A DNA stretch of 12,310 bases from Alphaproteobacteria bacterium (GTDB taxonomy: Bacteria > Pseudomonadota > Alphaproteobacteria > Rhizobiales > Devosiaceae). How positions within the stretch are numbered: position 1 is the first letter of the stretch; the number at the start of each line of letters is the position of its first letter. This document shows positions 5,775 to 12,310 of the stretch, piece after piece. Where the stretch lies: assembly GCA_024279575.1 (NCBI GenBank), contig JAJRRJ010000149.1, positions 1 to 12,310 on the forward strand. Direction: 5' to 3'. The position numbers and the translations under genes were made by a program. The notes beneath the pieces were generated by a model. The model was not told where the DNA came from. It did not search any database and saw only the letters and a program-made list of their open reading frames with translations.

Positions 5775-6911
5775 ATGATTATCGAAAATGTTATGTATTT
5801 TGTTCTTGGTTTTGTCGCGGCGGCTTTGCTTGCCCTGATGATCATGCCCTCAATCTGGAGGCGCGCCACCCGACTCACCAAAAAACGTATTGAAGCGGCA
5901 ACCCCCATGACCATGTCCGAATTTCGCGCTGACAAGGACCAGTTGCGTGCCGAATTTGCCCTATCCACCCGGCGCCTGGAAATGAATGTTGAAGCCCTGC
6001 GCACGCGCCTTGCAGACCAGTTGGATGAAATTAACAAAAAACGCACCGATCAGGCAAAGCTCAAATCAGAACGCGACGAACAATTGACCATCGTGCGTGA
6101 ACTTGAGGCACGCGAAAGCACCCTGCGTCGCCGCATACTCGACCTTGAAAAAGACGGCACCGATCTCGCGCAACGTCTGCGTATGAAAGATCGGGACTAT
6201 TCCAAAAAAGTGCAGGAACTTGAGCGGTTGCGCAACAAAAATGGCGCAATCCCTTCTGACCATGTGGACGAGGTTCTTGAGGCCCTTGAGGGGGAACGGG
6301 AGCGCGCCGAGCGCTTGGAGGAACAGGTGCATCGCCTGATTCAGCAACTGGAGACCCAGGGGAGCCAGACCGCAACCGCCAATCTTGCTTTATCCGAAAT
6401 GCGCGAAACCCTTGCCAGCAAAGATGATGATCTGGGGGCCTCTAAAAACAGTCTTGTTCAGGCCGAAGTACGCATGGCCAACGCCGAATCCCGCCTTTCA
6501 GAATTGCTTGAGGAAACCCGGTCTCTGGTTGAAACCGAGGAAGGAAAATCAGGGAAACTTCTGGCCGACAAGCTTTCCCTTGAGGAGGAACTTGAGGCTT
6601 TGCGCGAAAAGGTTATGAGTGCAGAGTCTGCTATTTTGTCCGATTGGGATACCGAACGGCTCGAACAATCATATTTGCGCGAGCGCCTGAACGATATTGC
6701 CTCGGACGTATCAAGACTTGTTTATTCCGTCGAAGAAGACTTGAGCGACCCCGCCAGTGAAAGCCTGTTCGACAGGGTTCAAAAGTTTTCAGACGACGCT
6801 GTCATCCAGGACAATGCCGATAAAAGCGACGTCAACGCGAAAAAAGACCCCCCCAGCGGCACAAAACTCTCAAACCGCATGCGCGCCCTGAAAGATATGC
6901 ACGCCCGCTAA
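5775..6911 (+). CDS. Membrane-anchored long coiled-coil protein
   Basis: The 378-residue protein begins with one hydrophobic helix (about residues 6-25, 'MYFVLGFVAAALLALMIMPS') followed by basic residues 'WRRATRLTKKR', so the rest should be cytoplasmic. From about residue 50 to 300 it is highly charged, rich in Glu, Arg, Leu and Ala with heptad-like spacing ('LRAEFALSTRRLEMNVEALR', 'LEALEGERERAERLEEQVHR'), and almost free of Pro and Gly: a long coiled coil. The tail is polar. I recognise it as a conserved alphaproteobacterial hypothetical, often loosely annotated as a chromosome-segregation or septal-ring-like protein; no catalytic domain is visible. GGAG lies 11 bases before the ATG. It is same-strand with the upstream kinase operon but separated by 145 bases and a hairpin, so it probably has its own promoter. 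A scaffold role is inference. Confidence 0.85.
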   Translation: MIIENVMYFVLGFVAAALLALMIMPSIWRRATRLTKKRIEAATPMTMSEFRADKDQLRAEFALSTRRLEMNVEALRTRLADQLDEINKKRTDQAKLKSERDEQLTIVRELEARESTLRRRILDLEKDGTDLAQRLRMKDRDYSKKVQELERLRNKNGAIPSDHVDEVLEALEGERERAERLEEQVHRLIQQLETQGSQTATANLALSEMRETLASKDDDLGASKNSLVQAEVRMANAESRLSELLEETRSLVETEEGKSGKLLADKLSLEEELEALREKVMSAESAILSDWDTERLEQSYLRERLNDIASDVSRLVYSVEEDLSDPASESLFDRVQKFSDDAVIQDNADKSDVNAKKDPPSGTKLSNRMRALKDMHAR

Positions 6912-6988
6912 GCCAGACAAAACCAACACCATCGGCCCCGACAAAATCAGTTGCCAGATTCAATAGTCCTGGCCCAAAGGGAGAAAAC

Positions 6989-7198
6989 TTAACTGTTTGT
7001 CGCGTTTGCCGGTTTGGATATTTGCTTTGACAAAAACCATGCCACCGGAATCGCAATCACAAAACTTGCCGCTGCGCCCCAGGCCAAACCCGGTCCATTA
7101 AACAACCCCAATTGTGGTGCCGCCAATGCAACCACAAAAAAGCTCAACATAATCACCGGCATGGCTATCAGATGAAACATTAGCACTTTCCAGAACAT
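6989..7198 (-). CDS. Small two-helix membrane protein, unknown function
   Basis: The 69-residue protein consists almost entirely of two hydrophobic helices (about residues 5-29 and 37-57) joined by a short 'LGLFNGPGL' loop, with a short basic/polar tail 'SKQISKPANATNS'. The ribosome site is good (GGAGAG a few bases before the ATG), which supports a real gene. No motif names a function. It is convergent with the coiled-coil gene (77 bases between stops, no clear terminator) and lies downstream of the SDR remnant on the same strand, so it may once have followed it in an operon. Confidence 0.7.
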   Translation of the reverse strand: MFWKVLMFHLIAMPVIMLSFFVVALAAPQLGLFNGPGLAWGAAASFVIAIPVAWFLSKQISKPANATNS

Positions 7199-7317
7199 AG
7201 ATTCTCTCCATTAGCCCCACATAGGGGGGCCTTTTTACAAATAGTTTAACAAAGATTATACTGAAACCACATTCCTCACTTTGCGCCAAATCAACTATTA
7301 CCTGACCTGCAAAACCC

Positions 7318-7572
7318 CTATTCCTGACGAAGTGTGCTCAAGCCAATTCCGGTGGACTGAAATCCCCCGTCAACGGCCAGAATTTGCCCGTTGATATAGC
7401 TCGCCTTCTCACTGGACAGGAAAAAATACCCTCGGCAATTTCTTCTTCAGTTCCATAGCGGTTAAGCAGCGCCACCCGCCAACCTTCGCTCAAAAACTTC
7501 TTCGCAGTCGCCAGCCCGATACCACGCGCCGCTCCTGTGACAATAACTACTCTTTTTTCTGCTCACCCACAT
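7318..7572 (-). pseudogene. Short-chain dehydrogenase/reductase remnant
   Basis: Reading the minus strand gives the N-terminal Rossmann motif of an SDR ('VVIVTGAARGIGLATAKKF', 'GWRVALLNR'), followed directly by the C-terminal signature ('YGTEEEIAEG', then 'YFLSSEKASYINGQILAVDGGF') and a stop at 7318. About 150 or more central residues, including the region expected to hold the Ser-Tyr-Lys catalytic triad, are missing. There is also a one-base frameshift within GGGTATTTTTT (near 7433) between the two C-terminal pieces, and the plausible ATG (7570-7572, with AGGGA upstream) is out of frame with the Rossmann motif unless one A of the A-run near 7552 is removed. Intact family members are about 250 residues and act as 3-oxoacyl-ACP reductases or similar NAD(P)H enzymes. 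This copy cannot be active. Confidence 0.85.
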
Positions 7573-7665
7573 TTTTTCCCTGTAAGTTGCGCCAACACTA
7601 TTACCCACAATTCAATTGTCAAACCTGCCTTTCCTGCCTAACCTAAGCAAAACAGGGGAAAAAAC
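7573..7665. other. Intergenic region before saccharopine dehydrogenase
   Basis: A 93-base AT-rich gap that must hold the promoter of the saccharopine dehydrogenase gene and the remains of the SDR promoter. AGGGGA ends six bases before the ATG at 7666 and is a strong ribosome site. No clear -35/-10 pair or operator was seen. Confidence 0.4.
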
Positions 7666-8736
7666 ATGCAACCACATATCTGGGTTCGGGCCGAGCAACG
7701 CGACAATGAGCAACGGGTGGGAATGACCCCGCAAAGCGTGTCCGCCCTTGCAAAAGCAGGGTATAAAATCACCATCGAAAATTCTTCGCGCCGCGCAATT
7801 CCAATTTCGCAATATGAAAATCTGGATTGTGAAATCGTTGAAGAAAACACCTGGCCCGATGCCCCCTCTGACACCATAATTTTTGGGCTAAAGGAATTGC
7901 CCGACGATGGCACACCCCTGCCCCATCGTCATATTTTCTTTGGTCACGCCTTTAAGGGGCAGGCAGAGGGCCCCGAACTTTTAAGGCGCTTTGCTGCCGG
8001 TGGCGGTACATTATATGACCTTGAATACCTGATCGATAAAGATGGAAACCGCGTCACCGCCTTTAGCTATTGGGCCGGATTGGCCGGCGCCGCCGTTGGC
8101 CTCAAAACCTGGGCCGCGCAGCAAACAGGCAAAACCCTTGGCCCCATTTCAGCCTATCCCGACAAGGACGCCCTGCTGAACGAACTGAATTTTGAATTAA
8201 GTGAGGCCTGCAAAAACGGCACCCCCTTGCCAACTGCCCTTATCATCGGAGCATTGGGGCGCGTTGGTGGCGGCGCTATTGACCTGTTTCAAACCCTTGA
8301 TATTACCCCAACCAAATGGGATATGGAACAAACCGCCAGCGGCGGCCCATTCCCTGAAATCCTTGAGCATAATCTGCTTGTCAACTGTATTTTGGCCAGC
8401 CCCGACGTGCCAGTGTTCGTGCCCAAATCCGCCCTGAACGCAAAGCGGAAACTAAGCGTTATTGCCGACATTGCCTGCGACCCCAATTCCCCTTACAATC
8501 CCTTGCCGCTCTATAGCCATCCAACAAGCTTCACCAACCCGGTGATACGTCTCGCCAATGGCACCGCCCCCCTTGATATAACGGCAATCGACAACCTGCC
8601 CTCAATGTTGCCACTGGAAAGCAGTAACGACTTTTCTGCACAGCTTCTACCCTACCTGCTTACCCTTGATCAGATTGAAAAAGATGTCTGGGGCCGAGCG
8701 AAAACCGTGTTTGATAAACATATAAAGCTGCTTTAA
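7666..8736 (+). CDS. Saccharopine dehydrogenase (NAD+, L-lysine-forming)
   Basis: The 356-residue protein has the alanine dehydrogenase/transhydrogenase-like N-terminal domain and a Rossmann NAD domain. 'RAEQRDNEQRVGMTP' is the N-terminal signature; K76 in 'IIFGLKELP' and H94 in 'IFFGHAFKGQ' correspond to the catalytic Lys and His of yeast Lys1. The nucleotide site is 'ALIIGALGRVGGGAIDLF' at about residues 191-208. The length fits the LYS1-type enzyme (about 350-370). It interconverts saccharopine with lysine plus 2-oxoglutarate using NAD in the cytoplasm. Most bacteria make lysine through diaminopimelate, so this gene may serve lysine breakdown or an unusual lysine or osmolyte route; the partner saccharopine reductase is not in the window. 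It has its own strong ribosome site and converges on the DUF6476 gene with a 20-bp gap. Confidence 0.88.
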   Translation: MQPHIWVRAEQRDNEQRVGMTPQSVSALAKAGYKITIENSSRRAIPISQYENLDCEIVEENTWPDAPSDTIIFGLKELPDDGTPLPHRHIFFGHAFKGQAEGPELLRRFAAGGGTLYDLEYLIDKDGNRVTAFSYWAGLAGAAVGLKTWAAQQTGKTLGPISAYPDKDALLNELNFELSEACKNGTPLPTALIIGALGRVGGGAIDLFQTLDITPTKWDMEQTASGGPFPEILEHNLLVNCILASPDVPVFVPKSALNAKRKLSVIADIACDPNSPYNPLPLYSHPTSFTNPVIRLANGTAPLDITAIDNLPSMLPLESSNDFSAQLLPYLLTLDQIEKDVWGRAKTVFDKHIKLL

Positions 8737-8756
8737 GAAAACTGACCGTTCGGCGC

Positions 8757-9110
8757 TTATTCCCCGACCACCGGTATTTCCTTGATTATTTCTCCGGTTT
8801 CCGCATCAATCATCCTGAGCGCCATTTGCCCCTCAAGACTATAAGTTACAGCGATCACATCGCGCAACGGCACCAAAGAAATCACCTCCGCCCCGTTGGG
8901 AATAACAATGGCTTCAAGCCCATAAGGTTCAGCGGCGCTTTCACGGTCTTTGGTTGCACGATAGACAAGTGCCAAAACAATCGCCATAAACCCTAAAAGG
9001 AGAATACCCATGGAAAAGCTGAACGAGCGCCGCGCTTTACCAATCACCATGCGCGCTTCATCGGTCATTTCACTGGTTTCATCGGTTTGAGAAGGGTCTG
9101 TTTTAGTCAT
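8757..9110 (-). CDS. DUF6476-family single-pass membrane protein
   Basis: The 117-residue protein has an acidic/polar N-terminus (about 1-20), a basic stretch 'IGKARRSF', one membrane helix at about 32-50 ('SMGILLLGFMAIVLALVY') and a soluble domain of about 65 residues ('IVIPNGAEVISLVPLRDVIA', 'LRMIDAETGEIIKEIPV'). This matches the small alphaproteobacterial DUF6476 proteins encoded next to rluD. Their function is unknown. The ATG at 9110 is preferred to the open frame reaching 9350: the extension would be antisense to rluD coding sequence and reads like noise, and AGGA sits nine bases before 9110. Its ATG and the rluD ATG share bases in a CATG tetranucleotide. Confidence 0.8.
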   Translation of the reverse strand: MTKTDPSQTDETSEMTDEARMVIGKARRSFSFSMGILLLGFMAIVLALVYRATKDRESAAEPYGLEAIVIPNGAEVISLVPLRDVIAVTYSLEGQMALRMIDAETGEIIKEIPVVGE

Positions 9111-10155
9111 GGTTGAAAATCCTGAGCTCCAAAAAACGAATGTTGAGCAAATTGAAGTTAAAAGTTGGCAGATTGAAGTTGAAGAAGAAACCACCGGGGT
9201 TCGTCTGGATGTGTTTTTGGCCAAAGCCCTTCCCGATCTCTCCCGCACCCGCATCAAGCAATTGATCCTTGCGGGTGACGTCAGCATCGACGGCGCCAGG
9301 ATAGGTGAGCCCAAACTTCGCGTCAAACCCTCAATGAAAGTTTCCCTCACTTTACCGCCCCCCGAGGATCCAATACCAAAACCTGAAAATATCCCTCTGG
9401 ATATTGCCTATGAAGATGATCAGCTCATTGTCATCAACAAACCTGCCGGCATGGTAGTCCACCCCGCCCCCGGCGCGCTGGATGGCACGCTGGTAAATGC
9501 CCTGATCCACCATTGCGGAGAAACTCTTGCGGGCATTGGTGGCGTCAAACGCCCCGGCATTGTCCATCGTCTGGACAAAAATACCACCGGCATAATGGTT
9601 GTTGCCAAATCAGACCGGGCGCACAAACATCTGGCTGCCCAGTTCGCAGATCACGGGCGTACCGGCCCCCTGACCCGCAACTATGTGGCTTTTATCTGGG
9701 GCCACCATCAGGGATTTTCCGGCTCCATAAATGTACCCCTTGGGCGCGACCCGCGCAATCGCCTCAAACAGGCGGTGCGCAAGGACGGGCGGGTTGCCAT
9801 TACCCACTTCAAAACCCTCGCCCGCTATTCCGGGGACAATTGGCATATCGCCAAAATCCAGTGTTCCCTTGAAACCGGACGAACCCACCAGATTCGTGTC
9901 CATATGGCCCATGTGGGCCATCCGGTGGTTGGCGACCCCACCTATGGCGCGGGTTTTGCCACCAAAGCCCTGGCCCTTCCCGCCCCCCTCAAAGCCATCA
10001 TTCAATCCCTGCCCCGGCAGGCTCTGCACGCCGCACATCTTGGTTTTACCCACCCAAAAACTAAACAGGAAGTCAGCTTCAGCGCTGAATTGCCCGCTGA
10101 TATGGCGGCTCTGGATAGGGCACTTGAACCCTATAAAAACCAGACTGTGGGTTAA
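9109..10155 (+). CDS. rluD: RluD-type 23S rRNA pseudouridine synthase
   Basis: The 348-residue protein has an N-terminal S4 RNA-binding domain (about residues 30-80, 'RLDVFLAKALPDLSRTRIKQ') and an RsuA/RluA catalytic domain. The catalytic aspartate is D156 in 'IVHRLDKNTTGIMVVAKSD'; 'VINKPAGMVVHP' and 'ETGRTHQIRVHMAHVGHPVV' are the other family motifs. RluA-family enzymes with this architecture convert uridines in helix 69 of 23S rRNA to pseudouridine; the exact sites are transferred from E. coli RluD. Start is the ATG at 9109, the only Met before the S4 domain; the GAAGGG 12 bases upstream is a mediocre ribosome site. The first 25 residues are an acidic, poorly conserved extension. rluD followed by rpoH is a common alphaproteobacterial order. 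Confidence 0.93.
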   Translation: MVENPELQKTNVEQIEVKSWQIEVEEETTGVRLDVFLAKALPDLSRTRIKQLILAGDVSIDGARIGEPKLRVKPSMKVSLTLPPPEDPIPKPENIPLDIAYEDDQLIVINKPAGMVVHPAPGALDGTLVNALIHHCGETLAGIGGVKRPGIVHRLDKNTTGIMVVAKSDRAHKHLAAQFADHGRTGPLTRNYVAFIWGHHQGFSGSINVPLGRDPRNRLKQAVRKDGRVAITHFKTLARYSGDNWHIAKIQCSLETGRTHQIRVHMAHVGHPVVGDPTYGAGFATKALALPAPLKAIIQSLPRQALHAAHLGFTHPKTKQEVSFSAELPADMAALDRALEPYKNQTVG

Positions 10156-10327
10156 TCTCTTGCCCCGGCCAGATACAAAAAGTGGTGTAATTCAACAGAA
10201 ACTATAGACACAGTTCCGCCTTTATCGTAATTTAACGATCAAAGGATTGTGATATGCCTTTACACCGTTCAAAATACGAATAAAGGGTGGAAATAGTAAA
10301 ATTGCTACCTATATAGAATATTCTTAT

Positions 10328-10353
10328 GCCCGCGCGCCTTTTTGGGCGCGGGC
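10328..10353 (+). promoter_or_regulatory. GC-rich hairpin in rpoH leader (stem 1)
   Basis: GCCCGCGC at 10328-10335 pairs perfectly with GCGCGGGC at 10346-10353 around a 10-base loop containing five T. An alternative inner pairing CGCGCC/GGCGCG is also possible, so two conformations may compete. The T-run sits in the loop and not after the stem, so a classical terminator is unlikely. Confidence 0.55.
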
Positions 10354-10360
10354 GATAGTG

Positions 10361-10382
10361 GGCGCTCCGATTTCCGGAGGCC
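10361..10382 (+). promoter_or_regulatory. Hairpin just before the rpoH ribosome site (stem 2)
   Basis: CTCCG at 10365-10369 pairs with CGGAG at 10375-10379 around ATTTC. GGC at 10361-10363 and GCC at 10380-10382 extend the stem past one bulged G. The hairpin ends eight bases before the GGGGGA ribosome site, so its folding could affect translation initiation of rpoH. Confidence 0.5.
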
Positions 10383-10403
10383 ACAAATTTGGGGGACGCT
10401 TGA

Positions 10404-11309
10404 ATGGCCCAGTCAAATCTACCTGTAATCAGTTCAGATAGCGGCTTAACCCGCTATCTTCAGAATATCCGCAAATATCCTATGCTTGAGCCAAATGAAG
10501 AATTCATGCTGGCCAAAAGCTATGTGGAACATCAGGATGCCGATTCCGCCCAGAAAATGATCACCTCTCACTTGCGCCTCGTAGCCAAGATTGCAATGGG
10601 GTATCGCGGCTATGGCCTGCCCATTTCTGAAGTTATTTCTGAGGGCAATGTTGGTCTCATGCATGCGGTCAAACGCTTTGACCCCGATAAGGGGTTTCGC
10701 CTTGCAACCTACGCCATGTGGTGGATCAGGGCCTCAATTCAGGAATATGTTTTACGGTCCTGGTCTTTAGTTAAAATTGGCACCACCGCCGCCCAGAAAC
10801 GGCTGTTTTTCAACTTGAGGAAAGTCAAGAGCCAGATCGCGGCAATTGACGATGGCGCCTTGCATCCCGACCAGATTTCTCAAATCGCAACACGGCTGAA
10901 AGTGACCGAAGCTGAAGTTGTTTCCATGAACCAGCGCCTCACCGGCGATGCCTCACTAAACGCCCCTGTGCGCTCAGACGAAGGCACATCGGAATGGCAG
11001 GATTGGCTGATTGACGAAAGCCCCTCCCAGGAAACCGTACTTGGAGACAATGAAGAATTTTCGGACCGCATGAACATGGTCAATTCGGCTATGGACGTAC
11101 TCAATGAGCGCGAAAAAGCCATTTTTACTGCCCGTCGACTCAAAGAAAGTCCTTTGACACTGGAGCAGTTGGCACAAGAATATGGCGTCTCGCGCGAGCG
11201 TATTCGCCAGATTGAAGTGCGCGCATTCGAAAAAGTTCAGGCAGGCGTAAAGCAAGCGGCCCAGGAACAGGCACACGAACAGCAAAAATCCCGTGAACTC
11301 GCGCAATAG
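10404..11309 (+). CDS. rpoH: Heat-shock sigma factor RpoH (sigma-32)
   Basis: The 301-residue protein is a group of sigma-70 regions with the RpoH-specific box 'QKRLFFNLRK' at residues 131-140. Region 2 is 'LISEGNVGLMHAVKRF'-like ('VISEGNVGLMHAVKRFDPDK', 'LATYAMWWIRASIQEYVLRS'), and region 4 carries the helix-turn-helix 'LTLEQLAQEYGVSRERIRQI' for -35 recognition. It directs RNA polymerase to heat-shock promoters (chaperones, proteases). Alphaproteobacteria often have more than one rpoH; I cannot tell whether this is RpoH1 or RpoH2. The start has GGGGGA eight bases upstream. The leader contains two hairpins that might adjust translation. The last 17 bases overlap the GTG start of a broken acetyltransferase. 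Confidence 0.95.
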   Translation: MAQSNLPVISSDSGLTRYLQNIRKYPMLEPNEEFMLAKSYVEHQDADSAQKMITSHLRLVAKIAMGYRGYGLPISEVISEGNVGLMHAVKRFDPDKGFRLATYAMWWIRASIQEYVLRSWSLVKIGTTAAQKRLFFNLRKVKSQIAAIDDGALHPDQISQIATRLKVTEAEVVSMNQRLTGDASLNAPVRSDEGTSEWQDWLIDESPSQETVLGDNEEFSDRMNMVNSAMDVLNEREKAIFTARRLKESPLTLEQLAQEYGVSRERIRQIEVRAFEKVQAGVKQAAQEQAHEQQKSRELAQ

Positions 11310-11827
11310 TTCCCGGTACAACCCATCCATTTGCCTGCGCCCCGCAAATCCAGATGATGTTGCGTTACTCAAATATTGGGACACCAAACCCCACGTCATT
11401 GCCGCAGGGGGCGATGATGATTGGTTTGTGTGGGAAGAGGAATTAAGCCGTAAAACTGGTTGGCAGGAATTTTTCATAGCTGAAAAAACACCCGCCCGAT
11501 CGGAAGAATTCATATTATCGACCCGGCGCGTGAAAAACCCATTATTGGGGAAAAGTAGCGCAAAACCAACGCGCTACCGATATCTGGATTGGCGAAGAAA
11601 CCGATTTGGGGCAGGGGTATGGCACACAAATGATGAAACTTACATTTGAGCATTGCTTTGGTGACACCGTTGTCAGCGCAATCCTGATCGATCCGTTAAC
11701 CTCAAACACATCAGCATATAAATTCTACAAGCGACTTGGCTTCCAGAAACAAGAAGAACGCCGGTTCGGCTCTGATGAGTGTACCGTATTTCAGTTAACA
11801 CGCGCGCACTGGCAACAAAACAAATAA
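11293..11827 (+). pseudogene. GNAT acetyltransferase (AAC(6')-like) with two frameshifts
   Basis: The protein can be rebuilt only by using all three frames in turn. Frame one runs from the GTG at 11293 to about 11485 ('ICLRPANPDDVALLKYWD', 'WQEFFIAE'). The next continues with 'NTRPIGRIHIIDPAREKP' to about 11539. The third holds 'YWGKVAQNQRATDIWIGEE', then 'LGQGYGTQMMKL' (the acetyl-CoA loop) and 'LIDPLTSNTSAYKFYKRLGF', to the stop at 11825-11827. Each shift is the loss of one base in a homopolymer: A-run 11483-11488 and C-run 11538-11540. The rebuilt protein is about 178 residues, a full GNAT enzyme resembling the aminoglycoside 6'-N-acetyltransferase-like branch; the substrate is unproven. 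The GTG start overlaps the end of rpoH by 17 bases. Either the gene is a recent pseudogene or the lesions are sequencing errors. Confidence 0.82.
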
Positions 11828-11836
11828 CCTTATTTG
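11821..11836. repeat. Palindrome across convergent stop codons
   Basis: CAAATAA at 11821-11827 and TTATTTG at 11830-11836 form a 7-bp inverted repeat with two central bases, and the two halves contain the stop codons of the acetyltransferase and of the zinc-ribbon gene. It is AT-rich and too weak to be a typical terminator. Confidence 0.4.
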
Positions 11837-12310
11837 TCTTTTGCGGTTGTTGCGCTTTCCTTAACAGCCGCTTTTGCAGCTGATTTTGCCTTTTTCGCTT
11901 TTGCTACAGATTTTGAAGAAACGGGTTTTTCAGATACAACTTCATCCAGGTTCTCTTCGCCCGCTGCTGTATTGTCTGCCCCCTCACCCTTGGCCTTCAA
12001 ATCACCGCTGAGGGATCCTCCAACCAATCCTGCCACACGTACATCATCACCGTCGCCTGAGGGTGCCGCTTTTTCCTTGACAACTTCGTCTTTTCTCCGC
12101 GTTGTTTGAGAAATTTTAGTGGTTACATCGCCGCAAGATGAGCAGGTATAGGTCTCAACCACATCAAATTTTTCTTCTGTCCATTTGGTGAGTTTTGAAC
12201 CGCCCCCTTCAAGTTTTTCATGCTCGCTTTTTTCTTCACTTGAAACCAGAGTTTCCTCGCGATTCGTGCGCGAAATGCTGAATGTTGCGGAACATTTGGG
12301 GCATTTTGAC
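11830..12310 (-). CDS. Zinc-ribbon protein with Lys/Ala-rich tail (5' end outside window)
   Basis: Reading the minus strand from the window edge gives 159 residues; the frame is open at the edge, so the start lies beyond 12310. The visible N-terminal part has 'KCPKCSATFSISR', a CxxC knuckle like MJ0042-type zinc ribbons, and about 60 residues later 'YTCSSCGDVTTKI', a second CxxC. Together these could bind one zinc ion with a long charged insert between. After this the sequence is low-complexity and charged, ending in a basic Lys/Ala-rich tail ('AKAKKAKSAAKAAVKESA') reminiscent of histone-H1-like tails. A GTG at 12162 would cut off the first knuckle and is not the start. Nucleic-acid binding is possible but inferred. 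It converges on the broken acetyltransferase with two bases between stops. Confidence 0.75.
   Translation of the reverse strand, partial: SKCPKCSATFSISRTNREETLVSSEEKSEHEKLEGGGSKLTKWTEEKFDVVETYTCSSCGDVTTKISQTTRRKDEVVKEKAAPSGDGDDVRVAGLVGGSLSGDLKAKGEGADNTAAGEENLDEVVSEKPVSSKSVAKAKKAKSAAKAAVKESATTAKDK

Larger units (their letters stand above)
10156..10403. promoter_or_regulatory. rluD-rpoH intergenic region with rpoH promoter and leader
   Basis: These 248 bases hold an AT-rich first part (to about 10327) and a GC-rich second part. TATAGA at 10312-10317 within CCTATATAGAAT is a plausible -10 element, but I see no good matching -35. If it is used, the transcript would begin just before the hairpin at 10328, so both hairpins would lie in the rpoH leader. 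GGGGGA at 10391-10396 is a strong ribosome site. Confidence 0.4.

Noticed and set aside
9111..9350. Longer 197-residue version of the DUF6476 protein
   Set aside because: The extension is antisense to the rluD S4 domain, shows no signal or motif, and the ATG at 9110 has a ribosome site and the expected family N-terminus.
9610..10053. 147-residue minus-strand open frame antisense to rluD
   Set aside because: It mirrors the catalytic domain of a clear rluD gene and has no motif or ribosome site of its own.
10328..10353. Intrinsic terminator of rluD
   Set aside because: The T-run is in the loop, not after the stem, and the hairpin lies 172 bases downstream of rluD and close to the rpoH start.
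11830..12310. TIGR02300/FYDLN acid-domain protein
   Set aside because: The zinc knuckle context does not match the FYDLN motif, and the tail ends basic and Lys/Ala-rich, not acidic.

Overview
The window looks like a stretch of core chromosome from an alphaproteobacterium, possibly of the Hyphomicrobiales/Rhizobiales type. Several genes point there: a ChpT histidine phosphotransferase (CtrA phosphorelay), an EipA/DUF1134 envelope protein, an RluD-type pseudouridine synthase divergent from a DUF6476 membrane protein, an alphaproteobacterial RpoH, and an Ala-DH-like saccharopine dehydrogenase. No transposase, integrase, tRNA, rRNA or CRISPR array was seen.

Layout. Positions 1-564 hold the C-terminal part of a TetR regulator. 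It converges on chpT (575-1231, minus), which lies downstream of a secreted YHS-domain protein (1316-1810, minus). eipA (1941-2546, plus) diverges from the YHS gene. Next is the most distinctive region, 2560-5720. Two small secreted proteins with runs of almost pure aspartate interrupted by tyrosine are transcribed divergently from a 123-bp spacer. The right-hand one (3148-3576) ends in a PepSY-like domain and leads directly into an OmpR-family response regulator and a PhoQ/FeuQ-like sensor kinase, with a 5-bp gap and then a 4-bp overlap. A membrane-anchored coiled-coil protein follows (5775-6911).

From 6989 the genes are mixed: a two-helix membrane protein (minus), a decayed short-chain dehydrogenase remnant (7318-7572, minus), saccharopine dehydrogenase (7666-8736, plus), the DUF6476 protein (8757-9110, minus) and rluD (9109-10155, plus). 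The last two have start codons that share bases. rpoH (10404-11309) follows behind a leader with two GC-rich hairpins. A GNAT acetyltransferase overlaps the 3' end of rpoH but is broken by two single-base frameshifts. The window ends in the 3' part of a zinc-ribbon protein (11830-12310, minus).

The best candidate for an undescribed system is the pair of Asp-rich exported proteins beside the PepSY/two-component operon. I infer a divalent-cation buffering and sensing module of the envelope. The sequence shows the architecture but does not prove the function.
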